From positions 1-16,865 of the forward strand of contig JAYPTI010000064.1 of the NCBI GenBank assembly GCA_038133505.1: 16,865 nucleotides of DNA, read 5' to 3'. This document shows, in pieces, positions 7,838-14,970 of the stretch. Origin of the DNA: JAYQUR01 sp038133505 (GTDB lineage Bacteria; Pseudomonadota; Alphaproteobacteria; MPNO01; UBA830). The stretch's first letter is position 1; each line of letters opens with the position of its first letter. The notes under the pieces are model-generated. The model made no database searches. It was not told where the DNA came from and saw only the letters and a list, made by a program, of their open reading frames with translations. The translations under genes and the position numbers were made by a program.

Positions 7838-7863
7838 CGGGCCGGCATTCCGGTGCCGGCCCG
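7838..7863 (+). terminator. GC hairpin after serA
   Basis: CGGGCCGGCA (7838-7847) and TGCCGGCCCG (7854-7863) form a perfect 10-bp stem with a TTCCGG loop, starting 7 bases after the serA stop. There is no run of T behind it, so it is either a poor intrinsic terminator, a Rho-associated or 3'-end stabilising structure, or a partial barrier between serA and hisZ. Confidence 0.45.
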
Positions 7864-7938
7864 CTGCGACTGCCGCGGATTTCCGTTTGCGGAAGCGCGT
7901 CAAAGCCGGTACCAAAGCCGCGCTCAGGAACCCATCGT

Positions 7939-9093
7939 ATGACCGAACTCGAACGAAAAGCGCTGCTGCCCGCCGGCCTGCGGGACATCCTGCCCGGCGA
8001 AGCCGAATTTGAGGCGGGTATCCGCGAACGTCTCGCCTCCGCCTTCTCGGCGCGCGGCTACGACCGCGTGAAGCCGCCGCTCGTCGAATTCGAGGACGGC
8101 CTGATGAGCGGCGTGGGCGCGGCGGTCTCGGCGGACACGTTCCGTCTGATGGACCCCGTCTCGCAGCGCATGATGGGCGTCCGCGCCGACATGACCACCC
8201 AGGTCGCCCGCATCGCCCTGACGCGCCTCGGCGACGCGCCGCGGCCGCTGAGGCTCGCCTATACGGGCGAGGTGTTGCGCGTCCGCGGGACGCAGCTTCG
8301 CCCGGAGCGCCAGGTCGCCCAGGTGGGGGCAGAGCTGATCGGCACCGGGAACGCCGCCGCCGATATCGAAATCGTCGCGCTGGCGCTCGAATCGCTCGCC
8401 GAAATCGGCGTGCCGGACCTGTCCGTGGACCTGACGGTGCCGCCGCTGGTACCGGCGCTGATCGAAACGCTCGGCCTCGATGCGGATGCCGTCGCGGCGC
8501 TGCGGGAGGCGCTCGACAGCAAGGATACCGCGTCCGTCCGCCAGCTCGGCGGCAGCGGCGCGGACACGCTGTGCCGTCTGATGGACGGCACCGGACCGGG
8601 GGCGGAATCGCTGTCCGTTCTCGACGGTCTCGATCTTCCCGGACCCGCGGCGCAGGAACTCGACCGGTTGCGCGCCGTGCATGCCGGCCTCCGGGCGCGG
8701 CTCGACGGCATCGACATCACGGTCGATCCGGTCGAGAACCGAGGCCTCGAATATCACACGGGCGTCGCCTTCACCTTCTTTTCGCGCGGCGAACGCGGCG
8801 AAATCGGCGCGGGCGGCCGCTACGTGGCGTCGCTCAACGGCGCGGGCGAGGGCGAGCCGGCTACCGGATTCACGCTCTATATCGATACGATCCTCAGGGT
8901 TCTGCCCCTGCCGCCGTCGCCTCCCCGGCTCTTCGTGCCGGACGGTGCGCAGGCCGGGGGCGCGGACCGGTTGCGCAGCGAGGGATGGGTGACGGTCGCG
9001 GGTCTCGAACCCGTATCCGACGAAGCGGCCGAGGCGCGGCGCCTCGGCTGCAGTCATTTTTTGCGCGACGGCAAGGCGGTCGCGGCGAATTAG
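7939..9093 (+). CDS. hisZ: ATP phosphoribosyltransferase regulatory subunit HisZ
   Basis: 384 residues with the fold of class II histidyl-tRNA synthetase but shorter. It starts MTELERKALLPAGLRDILPGE, has the motif-2-like strand RADMTTQVARIA, RPLRLAYTGEVLR, and a degenerate histidine-A-like motif RGLEYHTGVAF (from residue 268, where a synthetase has RGLDYYTG). HisZ partners with a short-form HisG and makes the first step of histidine synthesis sensitive to feedback; no hisG is in the window. It lacks the anticodon-binding domain of true HisRS, which separates it from HisS. AGGA lies 9 bases before the ATG. It ends in TAG and is followed after 12 bp by purA. Confidence 0.92.
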   Translation: MTELERKALLPAGLRDILPGEAEFEAGIRERLASAFSARGYDRVKPPLVEFEDGLMSGVGAAVSADTFRLMDPVSQRMMGVRADMTTQVARIALTRLGDAPRPLRLAYTGEVLRVRGTQLRPERQVAQVGAELIGTGNAAADIEIVALALESLAEIGVPDLSVDLTVPPLVPALIETLGLDADAVAALREALDSKDTASVRQLGGSGADTLCRLMDGTGPGAESLSVLDGLDLPGPAAQELDRLRAVHAGLRARLDGIDITVDPVENRGLEYHTGVAFTFFSRGERGEIGAGGRYVASLNGAGEGEPATGFTLYIDTILRVLPLPPSPPRLFVPDGAQAGGADRLRSEGWVTVAGLEPVSDEAAEARRLGCSHFLRDGKAVAAN

Positions 9094-9105
9094 GGGCAGG
9101 CGAGA

Positions 9106-10395
9106 ATGGCAAACGTTGCAGTGGTCGGGTCGCAGTGGGGCGACGAGGGCAAGGGTAAGATCGTCGACTGGCTCTCGGAGCGCGCCGACGTCGTGGTCCG
9201 TTTCCAGGGCGGCCATAACGCGGGACATACGCTGGTCATCGACGGCGAGACCTACAAGCTCAGCCTGCTGCCCTCGGGCGTCGTCCGCGGCAAGCTGTCG
9301 ATCATCGGCAACGGCGTGGTGATCGATCCCTGGGCGCTGCTCGACGAGATCGAGAAAGTCCGCGGCCAGGGCGTCGAAGTCACGCCCGAGACCTTGCTGG
9401 TCGCGGAGAACGCGACCCTGATCCTGCCGCTGCATGCCGCCCTCGATCGCGCGCGCGAGGCTGCGAAGGGCGAGGGCAAGATCGGGACGACCGGGCGCGG
9501 GATCGGGCCCGCCTATGAGGACAAGGTCGGCCGCCGCGCGATCCGGGTCTGCGACCTGTCCGATCCGCACGCGCTTGCCGACAAGGTCGCCAACCTTCTC
9601 GCGCATCACAATCCGCTGCTCCGGGGACTCGGCGCCGAGGAGATCGACGCCAAGGACGTGATCGACGGGCTGATGGAGATCGCCGGCCGGATCCTCCCCT
9701 TTTCGGCCCCGGTATGGCGGTCGCTCGACGCGGCGCGAAAGGCGGAAAAGCGGATACTGTTCGAAGGCGCGCAGGGTTTCATGCTCGACGTCGATCACGG
9801 GACCTTCCCGTTCGTCACGTCGTCGAACACGGTCGCCGGTCAGGCGGCGGCGGGCAGCGGTATCGGCGCATCCCAGGTGGGTTACGTCCTCGGTATCACC
9901 AAGGCCTATACGACGCGCGTCGGCTCGGGGCCTTTTCCGACCGAGCAGCAGAACGAGATCGGGACGCTTCTCGGCGAGCGCGGTCACGAATTCGGAACGG
10001 TCACCGGGCGCAAGCGCCGGTGCGGCTGGTTCGACGCGGTTCTGGTGCGCCAGGCGCTGCGCATCGGCGGTATCCACGGCATCGCGCTGACCAAGCTCGA
10101 CGTGCTGGACGGGATCGACGAGCTGCAGGTCTGTACCGGTTACCGGTATAGGGGAACCGACTACGATTACCTTCCCGCCGACCACCGGATTCAGGCCGAA
10201 GTCGAGCCGGTCTACGAGGTGCTGGAGGGGTGGCAGGACAGCACGTTCGGCGCGCGGAGCTGGGCCGATCTCCCGGCGACGGCGGTCAAGTACATCCGCC
10301 GCATCGAGGAGCTGATCGAGGTTCCCGTCGCGCTCCTGTCGACGAGCCCGGAGCGCGAGGACACGATCCTCGTCCGCGACCCGTTCGGCGCCTGA
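9106..10395 (+). CDS. purA: Adenylosuccinate synthetase
   Basis: 429 residues, the normal length. It joins IMP and aspartate using GTP to give adenylosuccinate, the first committed step to AMP, in the cytosol. The P-loop-like start reads VGSQWGDEGKGKIVDWL with Asp13 and Lys16, followed by GGHNAGHTLV with His41, then GTTGRGIGPAYEDK, LFEGAQGFMLDVDHGTFPFVTSSNT, the TGRKRRCGWFDA segment and STSPERED near the C-terminus. All known catalytic and IMP/GTP-binding segments are present. The 12-bp gap to hisZ means they share a transcript, and a GGGG-rich sequence precedes the ATG. Confidence 0.97.
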   Translation: MANVAVVGSQWGDEGKGKIVDWLSERADVVVRFQGGHNAGHTLVIDGETYKLSLLPSGVVRGKLSIIGNGVVIDPWALLDEIEKVRGQGVEVTPETLLVAENATLILPLHAALDRAREAAKGEGKIGTTGRGIGPAYEDKVGRRAIRVCDLSDPHALADKVANLLAHHNPLLRGLGAEEIDAKDVIDGLMEIAGRILPFSAPVWRSLDAARKAEKRILFEGAQGFMLDVDHGTFPFVTSSNTVAGQAAAGSGIGASQVGYVLGITKAYTTRVGSGPFPTEQQNEIGTLLGERGHEFGTVTGRKRRCGWFDAVLVRQALRIGGIHGIALTKLDVLDGIDELQVCTGYRYRGTDYDYLPADHRIQAEVEPVYEVLEGWQDSTFGARSWADLPATAVKYIRRIEELIEVPVALLSTSPEREDTILVRDPFGA

Positions 10396-10409
10396 CGCCG
10401 GTTCCCGCC

Positions 10410-10473
10410 GTTAACGCTTTTCGCGCCCGGATTTTCATAAAAATCAATCGTTTGAATTCCGTCCGGCGTTAAC
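10410..10473. repeat. 8-bp inverted repeat upstream of the pseudokinase gene
   Basis: GTTAACGC (10410-10417) and GCGTTAAC (10466-10473) flank an AT-richer stretch in the 144-bp gap between purA and the next gene. The half-sites contain the TTAA core seen in alphaproteobacterial CtrA sites, but the TTAA-N7-TTAA spacing is absent. It may be an operator or chance; no clear promoter was found nearby. Confidence 0.3.
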
Positions 10474-10539
10474 GAAGATTTCGCTTGTCCGACTGTAGAT
10501 TCTTCCCGTCGACCCGAGGTCCGTTGACGGAGAGTTAAG

Positions 10540-10704
10540 GTGAAAGACGACGTGCTGGAAAATGCCGAGCATCTCGGCACGACCGGCGATGACGAAATCG
10601 TTCTGAAAGACAGCTACCGGTTGGTTCCCGACGCGCCGCTCGCCGATCTGGGCACGCCCGGCGCGCGCGCCTATGTCGCGAGCGATCTGAAAAGTCCCAA
10701 CTAA
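10540..10704 (+). other. Severed N-terminal segment of the pseudokinase gene
   Basis: A GTG at 10540 with GGAG seven bases before it opens a 54-codon frame ending in TAA at 10702-10704. The frame continues unbroken beyond it into the long gene below: ASDLKSPN, stop, then LMFVRICEP. The peptide (with DSYRLVPDAPLADL and TPGARAYVASD) looks like the usual start of the kinase-like family rather than an independent leader peptide. The stop is one base from CAA (Gln) or TAC/TAT (Tyr). An ATG lies three bases after the stop, so termination and re-initiation is also possible. Confidence 0.65.
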
Positions 10705-10707
10705 CTG

Positions 10708-12573
10708 ATGTTCGTCCGGATTTGCGAACCGTCGATCTTCCCGCGCGTCGAGGCCATGGTTCAGCTCAAGAACCTGCGCGAGGCCTACACCGTCATTCCC
10801 GAGGACTGGGGGCCGATATACTGGCCGCCGCTGGGCCGCACCAGTTTCGCGATCGTCTTCCGGCGTCCGAGCAATGTGCCCGTGATGCCGACGCTGAAGA
10901 CCAAAATCCAGAAGGTCGACACCGACACGGTCATCAAGTCGCTTCTGATTCCCGCGCTGAAGACGCTGACGCTTTTCGAGCGCCGGAAAATCACGCACCG
11001 CGCGATCCGGCCGGACAACGTTTTCGAAAGCGGTATCGACGGCAAGATCTTCATCTTCGGCGATTGCGTTTCGGTTCCGCCCGCCTGGGGCCAGTCGACC
11101 ATATTCGAGACGATCGAATCCTCGATGGCGCCCGCGATGGCCCGCGGCAAGGGGACGATCGCGGACGACATCTACGCGCTCGGCGCGACAATGCTGTTCC
11201 TGGGTATCGGCTGCTGCCCGGTCGGCGGCAAGAACGACAAGGACCTGCTGCGCGCCAAGATCGAAAAGGGCTCGTTTACGGCGCTGTTGGGCGACGAAGT
11301 CGTCCCCGGCGGCCTGCGGGAGCCGATCCGCGGCATGCTCAGCGACGATCCGTCCGACCGCTGGACGCTCGACGATCTCGTCCAGTGGACGCATGGCACG
11401 CTGCGCCGGTCGGCGCGCCCGATCCGGGATTTCAAGACCGACCGGCCGTTCAAGTTCCGGGAAATCGAGTTCCGCAACACGCGCATGCTCGCGGCCTCTT
11501 TCGGCAGACGCTGGAAGGAGGCGGCGATCGAAATTCGCGGCAAGGAATTCACGACCTGGACCCAGCGCGGCCTGACGGACGCCAATCTCGTCGACAATAT
11601 CGCCACGGCGGTGGAGACGGTCGGTGCGTCGGACGGCGAGCTTGGCGATGCGCGGCTCGTCAGCAAGATCTGTTCGTACTTCGATCCCGAGGGACCGCTG
11701 CGCTTCCGGGAACTCGTGGTGATGCCCGACGGCATCGGGTACGCGCTGGCCAATGCGGTCGAGCAGGGCAACAAGCCGGTCATCGCGATCGTCACCGAGC
11801 TGATCCAGAAATCCATCGCCTTCGAATGGTTCGAGGAGAAGATCCTATACGGCCGAACCGACCTCACGCTGGAGGCGAAGAACTTCAAACGGCTCCAGCA
11901 GTTCCTCCGCCATTCCGGCCCCGGCTACGGGATCGAGCGCGTGCTCTACGAAATGAACCCGTTTCTGCCGTGCCGCAGCGAAATGCTCAAAACGGCCTAC
12001 GTCTATTCGCTGCGAGACCTTTTGCCCGCGCTCGACGAGATCGTTGCGAAGACCGGACAGTTGCCGATCCTGGTGGACCGCCACATCGCGGCCTTCATCG
12101 CGAGCCGGATCGGCGGTTCCGCGGAATCGCAGCTGTCCGCACTGGAGCATTCGACCGGCGCGTCGGTGAGCGCGAAGATCGGCATGACCGGCCTCCTGGC
12201 CCGGGTGCAGAAGGAATATCCGACGCAACTCGTGCCCCACCTCACGGCGTGGCTTGCCGACGAGCTGGCGTCGGCGGCGACGCGCTTCCACAGCCGCTCG
12301 GCGCGGAAAAAGGTCGAGAGCCTGCTCGATCAGGCGGCGACGACCGGCAACGTGATGGAGCTCCACCACATCCTGTCGAACCGCAACGCGATCAAGAAAG
12401 ACGAACGCGACAGCAAGCAGGCCAAACGCGAATACAACGAAGCGGTTCGGGAAATCAAAAGACTCGAATCGTCCGAGTTCCAGGAAGAGGTCAAGCGGAC
12501 CGGTTGGCGGATCGCGGCGACCATCAGCGTCGGCATTTCCCTGCTGACGACGATCGCCGTTTTCACCTGGTAA
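10708..12573 (+). CDS. Pseudokinase-like protein with C-terminal membrane anchor
   Basis: 621 residues from the ATG at 10708; 677 codons if the frame is taken from the GTG at 10540 through the TAA. The fold follows a Ser/Thr kinase: the catalytic-loop position reads HRAIRPDN (residues 153-160 of the full frame) where active kinases have HRDxKPxN, the metal-binding DFG position reads IFG (about 172-174), and a F-helix motif DDIYALG is kept. Both catalytic aspartates are therefore absent, and no clear VAIK lysine is visible, so phosphotransfer is unlikely. A long helical region of unknown role follows (about 260-600), then a charged probable coiled coil and one membrane helix at the very C-terminus (WRIAATISVGISLLTTIAVF). 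It probably scaffolds something at the membrane together with the next gene, 45 bp downstream. The function is unknown. Confidence 0.7.
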   Translation: MFVRICEPSIFPRVEAMVQLKNLREAYTVIPEDWGPIYWPPLGRTSFAIVFRRPSNVPVMPTLKTKIQKVDTDTVIKSLLIPALKTLTLFERRKITHRAIRPDNVFESGIDGKIFIFGDCVSVPPAWGQSTIFETIESSMAPAMARGKGTIADDIYALGATMLFLGIGCCPVGGKNDKDLLRAKIEKGSFTALLGDEVVPGGLREPIRGMLSDDPSDRWTLDDLVQWTHGTLRRSARPIRDFKTDRPFKFREIEFRNTRMLAASFGRRWKEAAIEIRGKEFTTWTQRGLTDANLVDNIATAVETVGASDGELGDARLVSKICSYFDPEGPLRFRELVVMPDGIGYALANAVEQGNKPVIAIVTELIQKSIAFEWFEEKILYGRTDLTLEAKNFKRLQQFLRHSGPGYGIERVLYEMNPFLPCRSEMLKTAYVYSLRDLLPALDEIVAKTGQLPILVDRHIAAFIASRIGGSAESQLSALEHSTGASVSAKIGMTGLLARVQKEYPTQLVPHLTAWLADELASAATRFHSRSARKKVESLLDQAATTGNVMELHHILSNRNAIKKDERDSKQAKREYNEAVREIKRLESSEFQEEVKRTGWRIAATISVGISLLTTIAVFTW

Positions 12574-12618
12574 CGGCGCCGACGGACGGATCGAGAGCAA
12601 ACGGGTTTAGATGTCGCC

Positions 12619-13164
12619 ATGGCTAAGATGAAAGTGAAAAATCGCACGCGACGGCGTTCCTCCAAGTCGAACGCCCTGTTTTTCGTGTGCGCGGTCCTCG
12701 GCATCATCGTTGCCGCGCTTCCGACGGTGATCTTGATCTGCGTCGGCATGATCCCGACCGCGGTCGCCTACATTATCGATCTGACTCCCGGCCGCTACGC
12801 GACCCGCTGCGTCGCCGGTCTCAACGTCGCCGGCGTCGTGCCGTTTCTCGAAAAGCTGTGGACGTCGGGGAACGACATGTACTCGGCGATCGCGATCGTT
12901 ACGGACGTATTCGCGTGGCTGTCGTTCTACGTCTCGTCGGGCATGGGCTGGATGCTGTTCCTCGGTCTTCCGAGCCTCGTCGCTTCTTTCAAGACCTACA
13001 ACGCGAAGCGCAAGGCCAATCACCTCCGCGAGCGGCTCGAGGAGCTCAAGGAAGAGTGGGGCGAGGATGTGACCGGCAATCCGCTCGACGCGGCGGAAGG
13101 CCTTCAGGCCGAGATCGAAGCTGCAGCGGCCGCCGGCGCCGAGAAACAGCCGTCGCCCGCATAG
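12619..13164 (+). CDS. Small integral membrane protein of unknown function
   Basis: 181 residues. After a very basic N-terminus (MAKMKVKNRTRRRSSKSN) there is one long hydrophobic hairpin at about 19-53, an extracytoplasmic or loop segment with TPGRYATRCVAG and VPFLEKLWTSG, a second hydrophobic stretch at about 88-124, and a charged helical tail (about 126-160) that probably lies in the cytosol. I do not recognise a named family. It follows the pseudokinase gene by 45 bp on the same strand, so the two are likely co-expressed and may form one membrane complex. The stop codon lies inside a 13-bp tandem repeat. No strong Shine-Dalgarno is seen before the ATG. Confidence 0.75.
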   Translation: MAKMKVKNRTRRRSSKSNALFFVCAVLGIIVAALPTVILICVGMIPTAVAYIIDLTPGRYATRCVAGLNVAGVVPFLEKLWTSGNDMYSAIAIVTDVFAWLSFYVSSGMGWMLFLGLPSLVASFKTYNAKRKANHLRERLEELKEEWGEDVTGNPLDAAEGLQAEIEAAAAAGAEKQPSPA

Positions 13165-13193
13165 AGAGCCCGCATAGAGCGCCCGAATAGAGC
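13155..13193. repeat. Three tandem copies of a 13-bp unit over the stop codon
   Basis: GCCCGCATAGAGA (13155-13167), GCCCGCATAGAGC (13168-13180) and GCCCGAATAGAGC (13181-13193) are adjacent copies differing at one or two positions. The first carries the TAG that ends the membrane-protein gene. Because 13 is not a multiple of three, the TAGs at 13162, 13175 and 13188 fall in all three frames. Confidence 0.85.
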
Positions 13194-13205
13194 GAAGGAG
13201 CGCGC

Positions 13206-13751
13206 TCAGGTCTCGCCGTCGGCGATCCGCCTGAGACCTTCTTCGTCGCGGATCGCGATCCGGCCGCGCGCGACCTCCACCAGACCCGCCTGTTCCCATT
13301 CGCCGAGCTGACGGTTGACGTTCTCGCGCGACAGATTGACGTAGTTGCCGAGATCGCCCTGGCTCAGCCGGAACCCCAGCGACAGCGCGCCGTCTTCCCG
13401 GACGCCGTGCTCGTCGATCAGCCGCAGGACGCCGCGCGCCAGCTTCTGGCCCATCGGCACGGCGGCGCCGTCGCTGACCAGCGCATTGGTCCGGCGCAGC
13501 TTGTCGCACAGCATCTCGATGATCCGGAGCGCGGCGGTCGGGTTCTTTTCGAGGAACGGCAGAACGAAACGCCGCTGCAGGACGATCACCTCCACCGCGT
13601 CGATGGCGATGACGTCGGCGGTGCGCGGTTTGCCGTCGAACAGGGCAATCTCGCCGATGACGGCGCCCGGCCCGAGATAGTCGAGGACGACCTCGCGACC
13701 GGTCGACGAGCGCACGCTGACTTTCTGCGTCCCCGCCATGACGATCATCAT
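13206..13751 (-). CDS. Crp/Fnr-family transcription regulator, body of the gene
   Basis: 181 residues from the first ATG available in the downstream frame. It holds most of the cyclic-nucleotide-binding beta-barrel, including the phosphate-binding-cassette-like segment IGEIALFDGKPRTADV, the long dimer helix (about 80-108) and a C-terminal helix-turn-helix with LSQGDLGNYVNLSRENVNRQLGEWE, so it can bind DNA. No iron-sulfur cysteine cluster of the FNR type is visible in this part, which argues for a Crp-like or other ligand-binding role. Read from 13751 it lacks about 56 N-terminal residues, including the first barrel strands. It is 26 bp downstream of rpoH and probably shares its transcript. 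Confidence 0.85.
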   Translation of the reverse strand: MMIVMAGTQKVSVRSSTGREVVLDYLGPGAVIGEIALFDGKPRTADVIAIDAVEVIVLQRRFVLPFLEKNPTAALRIIEMLCDKLRRTNALVSDGAAVPMGQKLARGVLRLIDEHGVREDGALSLGFRLSQGDLGNYVNLSRENVNRQLGEWEQAGLVEVARGRIAIRDEEGLRRIADGET

Positions 13752-13918
13752 GCTGTCGCCGGGATCGTTCGCCCGGACGAGCGGTTCGCCCCGCTTGAGG
13801 CGTTTGACGACGGCGAAGTCGAGAGATTCCTTGAGCTCGGCAGGCGACGCAGCCCGAGGACCGATCCGGCCGGCAGGGTTTCCAGCACGCGTTCCGTGAG
13901 ATCGGCGGCCTTGTTCAT
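13206..13918 (-). pseudogene. Crp/Fnr-type regulator gene with a -1 frameshift near the start
   Basis: An ATG at 13918 with GGGAGGG just upstream opens MNKAADLTERVLETLPAGSVLG, then loses the frame. The rest of a Crp protein continues in another frame with no start codon of its own before 13751: SPAELKESLDFAVVKRLKRG, then EPLVRANDPGDSMM. Restoring one G to the GGG run (CCC at 13853-13855 on the + strand) joins the two as SVLGAASPAELKES. A short homopolymer is a usual place for both real slips and sequence errors. The restored protein would be about 237 residues, normal for the family. Confidence 0.75.
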
Positions 13919-13944
13919 TCCGCCCTCCCGTGCATGACGCCGCG

Positions 13945-14850
13945 TCAGCCGCCCAGGGCCGATTCCCGCTCGATCCGGTCTTCGATGGCGGCCGAGCGGA
14001 TCGCCTTCTGCAGCTTTTCGAACGCCCGCACCTCGATCTGGCGGACGCGCTCGCGCGAGATGCCGTATTCCTGGCTGAGCTCCTCGAGCGTCACCGGCTC
14101 CTCCTGGAGGCGCCGGGCGGCGATGATCTTGCGTTCGCGATCGTTGAGGACGGACAGCGCCTCGGCGAGCATGCGCCGGCGTTCCTCCATTTCCTCCTGA
14201 TCGGCAAGGAGCGTTTCCTGATTGTCGGAATCGTCGACCAGCCAGTCCTGCCACTCGCCCTCGGAGTCGGCGCGCAGCGGCGCGTTCAGCGAATTGTCCG
14301 GGCCCGCCATGCGGCGGTTCATGCTGATCACGTCTTCCTCGCTGACGTCGAGCGTCGTCGCGATCTTCTCGACGTTCTCCGGCGTCATGTCGCCTTCCTC
14401 GAGCGCCTTTATCTCGCCCTTCATGCGCCGAAGATTGAAGAACAGCTTCTTCTGCGCGGCGGTCGTGCCGATCTTCACCAGCGACCAGGAGCGCAGAATG
14501 TATTCCTGGATGGAGGCCTTGATCCACCACATCGCGTAGGTGGCGAGGCGAAAGCCCTTTTCCGGCTCGAAGCGCTTGACGGCCTGCATCAGACCGACAT
14601 TGCCCTCGGAGATGATCTCGCCCATGGGCAGGCCGTAGCCGCGATACCCCATGGCGATCTTGGCGACGAGCCGCAGGTGGCTGGTCACCATCTGGGCGGC
14701 GGCGTCAGAATCCTCGTGTTCCTTCCAGCGCTTGGCCAGCATGTATTCCTCTTCCGGCTCGAGAACCGGAAACTTTCGGATTTCCTGCAGGTAGCGGGAG
14801 AGATTGCTCTCCGGCGTCAGGCTCGGAACGGAAGGAAGATTGCCAGCCAT
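13945..14850 (-). CDS. rpoH: RNA polymerase heat-shock sigma factor (sigma-32)
   Basis: 301 residues, the normal RpoH length. Region 2 (about 49-119) has VTSHLRLVAKIAMGYRGYGL and the -10 recognition segment FRLATYAMWWIKASIQEYIL; the RpoH-specific box QKKLFFNLRR is at 133-142; region 4 (about 234-286) ends in the helix-turn-helix TLEELSQEYGISRERVRQIE that reads -35 elements. The RpoH box separates it from the housekeeping RpoD and other group 2 factors. It directs RNA polymerase to chaperone and protease promoters. It lies behind rluD, a common alphaproteobacterial order, with a 120-bp gap that holds a hairpin (CCCGCC 14898-14903, GGCGGG 14907-14912). Only a weak GGGG precedes the ATG. Confidence 0.96.
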   Translation of the reverse strand: MAGNLPSVPSLTPESNLSRYLQEIRKFPVLEPEEEYMLAKRWKEHEDSDAAAQMVTSHLRLVAKIAMGYRGYGLPMGEIISEGNVGLMQAVKRFEPEKGFRLATYAMWWIKASIQEYILRSWSLVKIGTTAAQKKLFFNLRRMKGEIKALEEGDMTPENVEKIATTLDVSEEDVISMNRRMAGPDNSLNAPLRADSEGEWQDWLVDDSDNQETLLADQEEMEERRRMLAEALSVLNDRERKIIAARRLQEEPVTLEELSQEYGISRERVRQIEVRAFEKLQKAIRSAAIEDRIERESALGG

Positions 14851-14970
14851 TGGACCCCGTAATCTGTTGTCATCTGCGACTGTTGTTATGGTCGCTGCCC
14901 GCCCTGGGCGGGATTGCCCGGGTCGGTGCCGGATTCGTTCAGTACTCTAAGGAAATAATCACGCCGAGGG

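Noticed and set aside
3424..9093. TAG read as a sense codon throughout this genome.
   Set aside because: TAG is the natural end of hisZ (9091-9093) and of the membrane-protein gene (13162-13164), and a different stop, TAA, breaks the pseudokinase gene, so a genome-wide TAG reassignment does not fit.
10410..10473. GTTAAC half-sites considered as CtrA binding sites.
   Set aside because: Neither site has the second TTAA at seven-base spacing, so only a generic inverted repeat is reported.
13155..13193. The 13-bp units considered as the start of a CRISPR array.
   Set aside because: The copies are adjacent with no spacers and too short for CRISPR repeats.
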